Assembly: GCA_001632435.1 (NCBI GenBank) | Contig: KV423932.1 | Location: 62,001-126,000 of the forward strand | Length of the DNA stretch: 64,000 nucleotides | Direction of reading: 5' to 3' | From: Calocera cornea HHB12733 | Lineage: Eukaryota; Basidiomycota; Dacrymycetes; Dacrymycetales; Dacrymycetaceae | Shown here: piece after piece, positions 32,444-42,445 of the stretch | Layout of the letters: each line of letters opens with the position of its first letter | How positions within the stretch are numbered: the stretch's first letter is position 1 | Notes under the pieces: generated by a model | What the model was told of the DNA's origin: nothing | The model's database searches: none | The model's input: only the letters and a program-made list of their open reading frames with translations | Translations under genes and position numbers: made by a program

Positions 32444-32760
32444 GCGAGGACGAAATAGAGGGGATGGGCGTGCGGGGGTGTCGTGCGGTGGTGGATGTGG
32501 ACGTGACGGCGACTGTTGTAGAAATGAAAATTCCATTATGAGATTGTTTGTGGTGGAAGAGGCTGGGCGCGGTCTGACGCTGGCCAGAGGCAGGAAAGCA
32601 GAGATTGTAGCGGGCCGTTCTTCGTCACTTCCCTTCGATATTAGAGCGACCATGCGGCATGCCGCAACAAGAACACCCCGTCGAGATACAAATAGAACAT
32701 AGGACACATGCACTCGCCAAAGACGACATACCCGGCAGGCACGCCGGCCCAGTCAAAGAT
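32444..32760 (-). repeat. Inverted repeat, left arm (about 300 bp)
   Basis: The reverse complement of this stretch matches 34460-34764 with high identity by eye. Shared blocks include gcatgtgtcctatgtt, taatatcgaagggaagtgac, ctttcctgcctctggccagc and cgccgtcacgtccacatcca. It differs by scattered substitutions and an insertion of about a dozen bases near 32470. The match extends into the last codons of the NDUFS4 gene in the right copy, so the arm copies the cyclin-NDUFS4 3' intergenic region in reverse. Confidence 0.85.
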
Positions 32761-32841
32761 GATTGCGCCTTGGAGCATAGTAGCACGTCCACAGGAGTAG
32801 AACCGGTACTGCACAGCCAAGTTGGAGCTCCTATGATAGCC
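32641..32841 (-). CDS. Short open frame within and beside the inverted-repeat left arm (possible gene end or relic)
   Basis: A 66-codon minus-strand frame ends at TAA (32641-32643). It reads through LAVQYRFYSCGRATM, IIFDWAGVPAGYVVFGE and FYLYLDGVFLLRHAAWSL and follows a possible splice acceptor (GCTTAG at 32842-32847). It has no ATG at its start, so it would be the last exon of a longer gene. In the right arm the same frame is broken by the cyclin's own TGA stop where this copy has TGG, and by a second TGA. I do not recognise the family and am unsure that it is expressed. Confidence 0.3.
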   Translation of the reverse strand, partial: GYHRSSNLAVQYRFYSCGRATMLQGAIIFDWAGVPAGYVVFGECMCPMFYLYLDGVFLLRHAAWSL

Positions 32842-33021
32842 CTAAGCCTACTTTTCAAAGAAATGCCAAGCAGCCCAGAGAGCCGATGCCCGTATGGGAG
32901 GTAGCGGGAGGATGAAGCGCTCATAAGAAGTTCGGCGCGCGGGACGCTGGTGCGAATGTCACTTTCGCGCTCGCCCCACCACCACTTGGCTGCTCGACAT
33001 CCTACCTCTCCTACCCTCGGC

Positions 33022-34471
33022 ATGATGTCGACCTACGCTCGCCTAGCAGACATCGATCCACGCGACTCTGGACCGTCTACGTCAGCCCCGGTCTCCAAGA
33101 GCAAGCGGTACCATCCGTACTTCACGCCGCGCGAGCTCGCCTTCCTGAGCGACAAGCAGCGGGGCAAGCTGTCATACAACTTGGAGGAGAAGACGAAGCG
33201 CGAGGCATGCGATCTGATTGAGCTGATCGGTAAGCGGCTTGGCTTGTACGTACCTGGTCTAAGCGCATTACGAGCTTTGAGAACCTGACAGCTATCCAGC
33301 CCACATCGCACGATCGGCACTGCCCAGACACTCTTCCACCGCTTCCACCTGTTCTACCCCATCAAGGGCTTCGCCTACTGGGACGTAGCGCACGCATGTC
33401 TCTACGTGAGCACAAAGGTCCACGACACGCTCAAGAAGCCGCGGGACATCATCATCGCCAGCTACCAGGTGCGGTTTCCTGAGGAGGCTGAGAGGGCGAG
33501 GGCGAAGGGCGGGGAGATGGAGATCAACCCCAAGGTCGGCTACATTGCCCTTCCTGAAAAGGACATCGATGCTGATATGATATGAAGAAACTGGATGCGG
33601 ACAAGCTGCTGCTTGTCGCTGTTGAGCGGCTCGTCCTCGAGACTATATGCTTCAATTTCAAGGTGCAAACACCGCACTCCTACGTGATCAAAGTAGCACG
33701 GGCATTGGGAGGTGCGCATATTGGCGTCTATCCTATTTCACGAGCTAACGTCTACCCCATCCAGCGAGCAAAGAGCTGACCAAACTTGCATACAAGCTCG
33801 CGATCGACAGTCATCGCACGGCATCGCCTCTCGAACATCCGCCACACACCATCGCCCTCGCTTCCCTCTACCTCGCCGCCCTCCTGACCGCCTTCCCCGA
33901 GCACGGCGGCGTTTCCGTGCTGCAAGAAACAGAATGGCCAGCCACATCCTCCAACGGCTACGAGAGTCGAAATGGCCGTTCCTCGCGAGAGGAGCTGCCA
34001 CGGCGCACCGCACGCGAGATAGGCGAGGAGCTCGGGCAGGAGGGCAGGTGGTGTCGCCGTTTCGGAGCGAGTGTGTTCGACTTGCAGGATATTGCCCACC
34101 GGCTGCTGGATCTCCTCGCCTCCCAGCCAGCACAGGCGATTCATTCTCTTTCCACTTCGCCCCAAACGCCCTTAACTCCTACGTCTCCCTCACAGAACCA
34201 GCCCTCGCCGATTCCGCACGCCGCTGCACCGGGGACGACCACATTCACACCCGCGCACCTGACTAGGCTGAAGATCTTCCTCCGGGAGCGGGAGGCAGCG
34301 CTAGGCCCGCCACCGGAAAGGCCGCAGATCAGCCAGGACGACCCGAGCACGGACTATGCCGTCGGCCCCGGCGCGCTGGCCATCCTGAGCGGGAACGCGG
34401 ACAAGAATGCCGCGACGGAGGTGTGGAATGATGGGAGGGAGGCACCGAGCGTGAGGTTCTTCTTTGACTGA
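33022..34471 (+). CDS. Cyclin of the CTD-kinase type (Ctk2 / cyclin K-like)
   Basis: Four exons (33022-33245, 33300-33534, 33588-33711, 33765-34471) give about 429 residues. The cyclin box is clear: YFTPRELAFLSDKQRGKL, then GKRLGFPHRTIGTAQTLFHR across intron 1, then CLYVSTKVHDTLKKPRDIII, AVERLVLETICFNF and ELTKLAYKLAIDSHR with LASLYLAALL. This pattern matches Ctk2, the regulatory subunit of the kinase that phosphorylates the RNA polymerase II C-terminal domain. The C-terminal third is disordered and Pro/Thr-rich. Intron 2 uses a weak donor (GTCGGC), so that boundary is the least certain. The gene lies exactly between two arms of an inverted repeat, and its last four codons fall inside the right arm. 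Confidence 0.88.
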
Positions 34472-34764
34472 GCTGGTGCGCCTGCGGGGTGTATTGTCTT
34501 TCGAGCGTGCATGTGTCCTATGTTGTATTTGTATCTCAACGGGGTATTCTTGTTGTGGCATGCCGCATGATCGTTCTAATATCGAAGGGAAGTGACGAAG
34601 AATGTCACGCTACAACCTCTGCTTTCCTGCCTCTGGCCAGCGTTAGACCGCGCCCAGCCTCTTCCACCACAAACAATCTCATAATGAAATTATCATTTCT
34701 ACAATAGTCGCCGTCACGTCCACATCCACCGCCGCACGACAACCCCCTCTACTTCGTCCTCGCG
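34460..34764 (+). repeat. Inverted repeat, right arm (about 300 bp)
   Basis: Counterpart of 32444-32760. It covers the last codons of the cyclin, the whole convergent spacer and the last five codons of NDUFS4. Because it is anchored in two real genes, this copy is probably the source and the left one the duplicate. Confidence 0.85.
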
Positions 34765-35589
34765 ATCCGGAGCTTGCCCGGGACGTGCAGGTAGTTCTCC
34801 GCGTACGACTTTGGCGGGATGCGCTTGGCGTGTTCGGGCTGTACGAAGTAGTCCCAGCCTGCGCGAGTCTGGATCAATACGGAGCCCAGCAGCCCGGAAG
34901 AGAGTGGACAACGTACCCTGCTTCTCGGCAAAATGGATCGCGTCCTCCTTGCTCCTGAAGCTCAGCCTCGTAGCCTGCATGTAGTCCGCCCTACGCCCCA
35001 CAAACGAACACATCAGCATCCTTCCTCTCTCGAGCCCTAACCAGGGCAGGAAGGAAAGGACGCACGAGCTCGTCCAGCCCATCAGCCTGTTCTCCCACCG
35101 CCCGCCCGCGGGGAGCGTGTCCCAGTCGATCCGCCACTTGTTGGCGCCGGGGCCGGCGGACTGCATCGTGTTCCTGGCGGGCTGGAAGATGCGCACGGTG
35201 CGGTATTGGAGCTCCGCTGTGTGCACACCGTACCGGATATGACCACATCAAGACCACACGACGACACAACGCAACGCAACGCCCACAACACGACAGCAGA
35301 ACACAACAACACAGCACCGAACCCGTGACCCGATCAGCATCCATCCACTGCAGCGCCGAAGCCAAGAAGACATGGACGTACGCGGCGCGCCACTCACAAC
35401 CTCAGCAGTAGTCACCTCCCGCCCCTCCGCATCCTTGTACACCGCGTCCTTGATGTGCTCAGAGTGCTCCTTGATCGCCTGCTCGCCTGCGACGGCCGAG
35501 GTGGACTCGTGCCGCGCTGCCGGGGCTGTGGCGGAGCGGAGGGGGGGCAGGGCCCGTGTGCGCGCTAGGCGGGAGACGGCGCGCAGCAT
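34749..35589 (-). CDS. NADH dehydrogenase iron-sulfur protein 4 (NDUFS4, complex I)
   Basis: Four exons (35589-35382, 35216-35066, 34990-34917, 34858-34749) give 180 residues. A mitochondrial presequence (MLRAVSRLARTRALPPLRS) is followed by the conserved domain: SGAPPELQYRTVRIFQPARN across intron 1, then TMQSAG, WRIDWDTLP, WENRLMGWTSSADYMQ, then FRSKEDAIHFAEKQGWDYF and KSYAENYLHVPGKLRI. The subunit lies in the peripheral arm of complex I and helps stabilise the NADH-oxidising module. Family length and all conserved blocks are normal. The 3' end is part of the inverted repeat shared with 32.4-32.8 kb. Confidence 0.95.
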
Positions 35590-35828
35590 CGTTGCTTTGC
35601 TGAGGGGGAGGGGAGGTGCGGAGATGGTGCTGTGAAGGGGGTGGGGTGGGTGAGCGGCGACTCGGAGAGCGGTGCGGAAGCTATTGACGACGCTCTCGCT
35701 CGGTTCCGCGGGCCTCCGTGCGGACTGCAATCCATTCCGACCTTACATGGAGCTCGACAAACATATGATACAGTATATATAACACAATTGTCGTTTGGAC
35801 TTGTTGGAGGCGCAAGAGCTGCACTACA

Positions 35829-37205
35829 CTACCCCAGCCCCACCCTCGTCTCCTCCCTCCCGATCCTCACCCGCACCTCCCCAACGCCGACGGCCTCCCT
35901 GATACGCTCGCCAAACTCCTTCTGCAGGGCCCGCAGAAACCCCTCCGGGAAGCTTGCGATGGTTGGGAAGTCCAGTTCGAACCCCAACCCCAGCTCGGAC
36001 GGGTGCGGCGGCACCGGCCCGACCCGGGAGGGAGCGGCGGCCTCGGCCTTCGTGGCCGCAGGTGGCGCGGCGGTGTTGGGGTGGCCGGCATTGGGTTCGG
36101 GAGTGCTGGGCACCGCCGGGCGGGCGAGCAGTGCCCACCCAATCGACGCGTGGTACCGCGGTTCCTGGTAGTACGCCTCCTGCCTCAGCTCCCTGACCGC
36201 CGGCTCGAGGGACGTTGTAAGCGCCCGGAGCTGCACGTCCCACAGCGCACAGCGCACAGCGCACATCAGCCCCGTTCGCAGTGGCACGGAAGGGTAGGCA
36301 GAGAGGGGCGGGAGGGGAGACGTACCTCCGTAAAGCCCGCACCGACCTCGCACGTCAGAAAGGCCCGCGTGCGCTCGTCGTTCTCCAGCACCGCGAGGTC
36401 CGCGAACGACAGGTCGAACCTGCTCCTTCCCCTCGTTCAGTACATCCCGCCATCATACCATCACGGCAATTCTCCAGGAGGGAGGAGGGAGGGGAAGGAG
36501 GGAAGGAGGGAGGGAAGGGATGAGACTCACGCGCTGTGGGACCGGACCGCCCGCCGTACGGACGCGAGGAAGGGGCGCCGCTCGTGCGCGCGCAGGAAGA
36601 GCGGGCGCGTGAGGGAGATGTGCAGCTCTTCGGGCGGGGAGTCTTGTGCGGGGTTGGAGTGGGTGCTGCCGCCCGGATCTGGGGCTGGGGCGGCACGGGC
36701 GGGTGGGTCGAGCAGCGAGTGCAGCGTCGGGCAGCGCGCCTTCGCCCTCGCTAGCAGCGCACGCAGCGTCTTATGCAGCGAGGGGGGCAGGTCGACTGCA
36801 ATGTGCAAGGACTCATGAGGATGCTGGTCCTTGAGAGAGAGGGGGGATGCGCACCGGGGACGTAGACGTGCGCGCACCACTGGCCCTGGACGAAGGGGAC
36901 TGTGCGGGTGCGGCCCTGGTGCTGCGCGGGGTTGTCCACGGGCGCTGTACGCTGATCAGATCAGATGCGCGCGCGTGTATGAGAAGGTCTGCCCGCCTTT
37001 CGGGACGAAGTGCCCCGATAACGCTGGGAGGAGTTTCCTGCACCCGTCATCAAGCCCGATGAGTGGAGGGATGAGAGTGCGAGGCGCACCTCTTCTTCGC
37101 CGGCGCTGCTACCGGCTCGCTGGGCGCTGGACCGGCTAGGGCAGACTGGGGCTCATCGTCGCTGTCGCTGTCGCTCGCATACTCCGGGACGAGCGCCCGC
37201 TTCAT
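35829..37205 (-). CDS. USB1: U6 snRNA phosphodiesterase USB1 (Mpn1)
   Basis: A minus-strand gene starting MKRALVPEYASDSDSDDE and reading KKRKLLPALSGHFVPK in its second exon. It continues with HQGRTRTVPFVQGQWCAHVY, LHKTLRALLARAK, the first catalytic tetrapeptide in ELHISLTRPLFLRAHERRPF, then FDLSFADLAVLENDERTRAF and the second catalytic motif in YHASIGWALL, close to the end. Two H-x-S motifs are the hallmark of this 2H phosphoesterase family, which trims and caps the 3' end of U6 snRNA. The boundary between exons 2 and 3 (about 36950-37000) is unresolved: continuing exon 2 meets a TGA, and the most consistent join uses a non-GT donor after VPK. About six exons in all. Diverges from the Nud1-like gene. 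Confidence 0.88.
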
Positions 37206-37571
37206 CCACCTCCTGATGTAGGTCACGAAGCCACCGTATCAATGAAGTTAGCCAGAGACGAGGCGCGAGTGCAAGAGCTCGAGTTGAGCGGAACGGAGCC
37301 GACGCTTTTCCGAAGTTTGGGTGGCGCAGGAAGGGGTGATATTCGTCACGTGCACCGGGGGCGTGGTCGCGTCGTGGTCGGCCTGCTGTCTGGCGCGGGA
37401 TCGAGCGCTCCCCCACCAGCAGACAGCCCCGCCGACACTCATTTGTCCGCCCATCGACGGCCACGCACCACCACCACCACCAGCCAACCAGCACTCGCGG
37501 CTTCACCCGATCGTTCGCGTCATCACAAGGAACCCCCGCAATCACACGCTCTAGAACACTACCACCGCAGC
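37206..37571. promoter_or_regulatory. Divergent promoter, USB1 / Nud1-like
   Basis: 366 bp between divergent starts. A (CAC)n-type run near 37466-37485 (ccaccaccaccaccagcc) is the only simple repeat. The open frame that crosses this region is upstream extension of the Nud1-like frame without an ATG that I trust. Confidence 0.45.
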
Positions 37572-40500
37572 ATGGCCGACACCGCACGCGCACGCCCGGC
37601 ATGGCAGGACGACCTCGGGGACGACCTCGATGTCGACTGGGCCGACCCGCCCTCCTCCGCGTCGGCGTCATCAGAAGACGACGACGACGACGGCCCTGCC
37701 CACCCCACCGGCACCTGGCGCTCGCATCAGGCAGAGGCAGAGCACGACGCGAGCCTGGGCGAGGGCGACATGTCCCTCGACGCCGACCTGCCCCCGACCC
37801 ACATCCGCGTCTCGCCCTCCGCCGCTCCCTTCCCCACCAAGGCGGGTGCGGCTGCAGGCGCGGGGGGGACACTGGTGATCCACCCTACCGCGCCCGCGCA
37901 GAAACTGGCCAGCAAGTCCCAGGCAGCTGCACAGAACCTCTTCTCACCCTCAAAGCTCGAGAGCATGTTCGCCCCCTTCTCCCCTCCCCCTCCCGACCCC
38001 AACCCCGAGCAGCAGCTCAGCCCCAGCCCACCATCCTTCCGCGGCCCCGGCGGCCCCTACGCCAACCCGTACGCGACGCGCCTCCCGAGCAGGCTGAACC
38101 AGGTGCACCTCCCCGAGCCGGCTACGCCGACCGCGTCCAGCGCGCACAACTCGATGTCGGCCATGCACGAGCTCTCCCACGGCACCATGCACCCGCCCTC
38201 GTTCTCCCCGGACAGGGCAAGCGAGCGCAGCGGCGCCCCCTCCCCCGAGCCCTCGTTCTCCCCGCAGAAACCGCCCTTCCTCCCCCCGGACGACTACGCC
38301 CAGGACGAGGAAGAGGACGAGCGGGAGGACGAGATCCTCGAGACGGACATCCCGCACCTTGGCGCGTTCGCGGGAAGGATAAAGAGCGACACGTTCACTT
38401 TCTTCTCCCCCCGGCCTGGCCCTAGCGCCGGTACTACCACAACCACAACCTCTACATCCGCCGCCGCCGCCGCTTCTGCTCAGGCAGCTTCCGCGGTACA
38501 AGCAGGGAGCGCCACCCCGGGCGACGCGAAACTCCGGCTCTTCCACCCAGGCGGGTACGACACTTACACACGCGCGCACCTCAGCGGCGTACTGGACAGC
38601 ATCGGCGTGGAGAGCGCCACGCCCAGCGCGGGCAGCGGGCGGGGGTCCACTCCCTCCAGCGCCGGCAGCAGCGATCGGGGCGAGCCGCCCGCCAAGCGCA
38701 TGCGGATGATGGTTGGGCTGCACCTGGCAGAGGGAGAAAGAGGGGGCGAGCGGAGCCCGTTCGAGCTCGAGGAGCCTCCTGCGCGCGGGAGGGAACAGGC
38801 GCTGGAAGAGAGGCTGGAGCTGCGAGCGGCGAGGAGGGACTATGTCAAGGAGAGCGACGCGTTCATGCAGGCTATACGGGAGAAGGCGCTTCAGCGGAGC
38901 GGGGATGGTGCGTTTGCCGTTTCAAGTCCTTCCTTCCTTCCTTCCTTCTGCTGGTACCACCGCGTTCTTCCCCTGTCTCTTCGTCTTGCTCGTGCAGCTG
39001 CGTGCTTCGTTCTGACATCACGGGCAGGTACGAGCTCCGAAGCCTCTTTCACGGAGCCCTCGAACGACGACAGGCGCGCAATGATGCGCGAGAGCACGCG
39101 CGCCAACGCCCTCCGCACGAGCGAGGAGGAGGGCACGATCCCCACTCTCTCCTCGCGGGGGAACGCGTCTGCCGCCCGGCGCTCTGGCTCGAGGCAGTCC
39201 CAGCAGTCCCAGCAGTCCAATGGGCCAGCGGGGAGCAGCCGCACTTACCATTCTGACGACCGGCAGGGGACAGCGTTCACCACCTCCCCGGACGCGATCG
39301 CGACCTCCCCGCGCTCCGCCCACACTCACGCTCACGCCTTCGCCGCCCCATCCCCTCCCCCTCGCCCACGGCGCAACTCCCAACCCCAGCCCCAGCCCCC
39401 CTCCGCGCCCCCCGCGCTCCTCGCCCCCACCTCCACAGCCGACCTGAACCGGTACATCTCCACCGGCTCCAACCCGGGCTCCATCCCCACCGCCCGCACC
39501 GTCTCGACCGAGTCCCGCTCCTCGCGCGACTCGCGGCACAGCGTAGGCAGCACGGTGCCGAGCTTCCAGAAGCACCCGGGGCCGCCCTCGCCCCTCCCTC
39601 TCTCCGCACCGGAGATGCCCATGCCAATGCACTCCGCCGCAGCAGCAGCCGGCGCGGGCCTGGGCCACCCAACGCCGCTCCACCCGCAGATGCGCACCGT
39701 CCGCCCGCAGGACGTGGCCGAGGAGCTGAGCGACCGGGTCGGGAAGATGCGCTACGAGCGGGAGACGGGCAAGTGGGTGAAGAGGCGCAGCTTGAGCGGC
39801 GTCGCGGAGGAGAGCGAGGGGAGCGAAGATGTGTTTAGGGGGATTGAGGATTTTGGGCTGGAGGAGGGGCCGCATGGGGAGGGGCTGGAGGAGGAGTTTG
39901 GCGAGCCGGACGGCCAGGACGGCCAGGAGCTGGAAGAGCAGGAAGAGTCTCGGGAGATAGAGGAGCACCAGCAGATGTACGAGCCTCCCCCGCCGCTCCT
40001 GCACCTCCCCTCCGCTCCCGCCGGCCTCGCCGTCCCCGGCAGCTCCCCCGCGCCGACCCAGCCCGCCACGCCCGCGATCAGCCGCGCAAACAGCCTGCCC
40101 ATGCCGCGCTCCGCGCTCAAGAGTGGCAGCAGGCGTAACACCTCTGCGGACCCGTTCGGCTCTGCTCCCCGCAGCGTCAGCTTCTCGGATGGGCGCAGGA
40201 TCGGCCCTATTGCTGGGCTGGGGAGGAGGGCCAGGACGGGCACAGGCACGGGCACGGAGGGGACGGGCGATGAGTTTGCCCTGGGGAGCAGCGAGGAGGA
40301 GGGCGAGGCGGCCGTGGGGAATACGACGACTGTTGCGAGCATGCGGACGAGGAGGATCCAGGGCTTGCTCGAGGACTTTGGGGAGATGAGTGCGTGCTCA
40401 GCTTCATGCCGAGGCTTGACCAATGGTTGACAATTTGGAATTAGGTTTGGAAGAGAACAAGGAGCAGGATGCTGGCGACTCGAGCGACGGCAACCCCTTC

Positions 40501-42445
40501 TCCGAAACGCCCTCGCGCCCTCCCCTGTCCCGCACCTCATCGGGGATCACCACCTCCAGTGACCCCTCCACCGAGGACGAGGCGCCCCTCCCGGCCTTCG
40601 CCCTCAAGCGCAAGTCCTCCCGCTCCTTCGCAGCCGGCAACGCGACCTTCCTCACCGAGTGCTCCTTCGGCGTCGCGCACGACGCGCTTGTCAAGTATAT
40701 CACGGACGCGGAGCCGTATGTCGTCCACTGGGAGCGGCTGAAGCGCGTCGAGTTGAGCGGCAAGGCCATCGATAGTGTGGCGAGGTTGAAGGAGTTCTTG
40801 CCTGTTGTGGAGCAGGTCGATCTGTGAGTGGGCTGCGGTCTTCCAAAGGAAGAGAGGCTCATACAACATAGTAACGACAATCGCATTGCATGGCTAACGG
40901 GATTGCCACCAACTCTATTGCATCTGTCAATAGCTTCTAACCTGTAAGTTGTCACGAACACAATGTTTGGATCGAGCTGACTCGGTGATAGCTTGACTGG
41001 CTTAACGGCATACAAGCATCTCCCGAAGTTGCAATACCTGAACATCAGTCACAACCAAGTAGACTCTTTCCAACGTAAGCACCACCTTGCTCATTGTCCC
41101 AGTTTCTGAACGCTCTTCTCAGAACTGGCTGCGCTCACCAACCTGCGAGAGCTACATGCGGATTACAACTGCCTCACCTCCCTTGACGGCCTTAGGGACA
41201 TCCCGCTACGTGTTCTGACCGTCAGGGGGAACAAGATTCAGAAGGTGGATGTGCGCATGACGCAGTGGTGAGCAAATGTGCCCAAGGGATCGAAGTCTGT
41301 TAATTCTTGAGCCGTGCAGGTACGATCTCGAACTTCTAGATCTGAGCCAGAACCAGATCTCGGACCTGCAAGGGGTAGAACACTTAGAGTCCTTAGTCAC
41401 GCTCAATCTCGGTTCGTTGCATCGTGGGTACAGAGAAACATAGGCTGATATTCGCTGGTCTAGATGGCAACCGACTCGACTACTTCTCAATTTTGGGATC
41501 TCGTCTACCAGCTCTGCACGTCCTTCGCCTTAGCGACAACAGGTTGTCCACTCTGAACATTGCTGGCTTGGATGTCCTTCGGACGCTGTACGCTGACGAC
41601 AACCGCTTATCAGAGGTTATCGGCCTGGAGGACTGCCGGACTCTGCATAACCTCAGTCTGCGCAATCAGAGCCAGAAGTTGTGAGTCTGCGACTGCCATT
41701 CCCGTCGGTCCATCTGACTGACATCACTGCAGGCGCTTCAGTGCACGCGACGTCAGAGATGTGAAGCGTCTGTACCTGTCAGGTGAGTTACTGTATGTCA
41801 CTGTGGCGGCGTTGTGCTCACCTGTCCGAAGGCAACCCTCTCTCGCAGCAATTCTTCTCTTGCGCATTGCCCAGCATCTCGTACGCGGAGCTCAGTTCCT
41901 GCCAACTCGCCACCCTTCCGCCCCTTCGCCAAGTCATGCCCAATGTCGTGACCTTGGCGCTCAACTGGAACCACTTCCCCAATCTGGACTTCCTCCAAGG
42001 GCTCCGACAACTTCAACGTGTTGTAGCGGTCGGTTGCCGTGTCGAATCGCTCGAGATGGACACCGTCCTAGGAGGCTTGGAGCAGCTACGCGAACTCGAT
42101 CTGCGCATGAACTCCTTCACCCTTGGCTGGTACCTTCCAGTCATGTCGGACCTGGAGCATAAAGAGAAGCGCCAAGCGGTGGAGGAGAGGGACAGCAACG
42201 GTGATGTTGCAGCTCGGTCCTCTGCTAACCCGACACCGGAAGACCTCGACAAGAAATACCGCAGAGGGTTGCCTGACGCCCTCTATGTGCCGAGGGCGAT
42301 GTGGAGGGGCCTGGTCATGGAGCGCTGCCCAGCGATTACTCGTCTGGACGGTCTGGAGATCAACGAGAAGGAGAGGATAAAGACCAGGAAGTTGCTTGAG
42401 CAGCTCAGGCTGTCAGGTCTGGTCCTGGATCGCGCTGAGGAGTGA
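37572..42445 (+). CDS. Nud1/Cdc11-like leucine-rich-repeat scaffold of the mitotic-exit/septation network
   Basis: Ten exons (37572-38907, 39028-40389, 40445-40823, 40872-40943, 40992-41074, 41123-41267, 41320-41411, 41464-41680, 41733-41782, 41832-42445) join in frame to about 1449 residues. The N-terminal ~1000 residues are disordered, Ser/Pro/Ala-rich, with a conserved-looking short patch (LSDRVGKMRYERETGKWVKR). The C-terminal ~400 residues are leucine-rich repeats of the SDS22 kind: RVELSGKAIDSVARL, LNDNRIAWLTGL, LQYLNISHNQVDSF, LELLDLSQNQISDL, LHVLRLSDNRLSTL and so on, ending in a cap (ITRLDGLEINEKERIKTRKL). This is the layout of Nud1/Cdc11, which anchors the septation-initiation network at the spindle pole body. 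The 120-nt intron 1 stays open in frame and might be retained. Confidence 0.85.

Larger units (their letters stand above)
32091..33021. other. Intergenic region with one arm of an inverted repeat
   Basis: Lies between the divergent GH16 and cyclin starts. The 32091-32440 part should hold the GH16 promoter; the rest is the left inverted-repeat arm and an open minus-strand frame (32641-32841), then the cyclin leader. An upstream in-frame ATG for the cyclin at 32956 is possible. Confidence 0.55.

Noticed and set aside
32444..34764. A DNA transposon carrying the cyclin
   Set aside because: The arms contain the ends of two host genes, there is no transposase and no target-site duplication that I can see; a reversed duplication explains it better.
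37950..40004. Large minus-strand frames opposite the Nud1-like gene
   Set aside because: Compositional shadows of GC-rich exons; no motifs and no splice chain.
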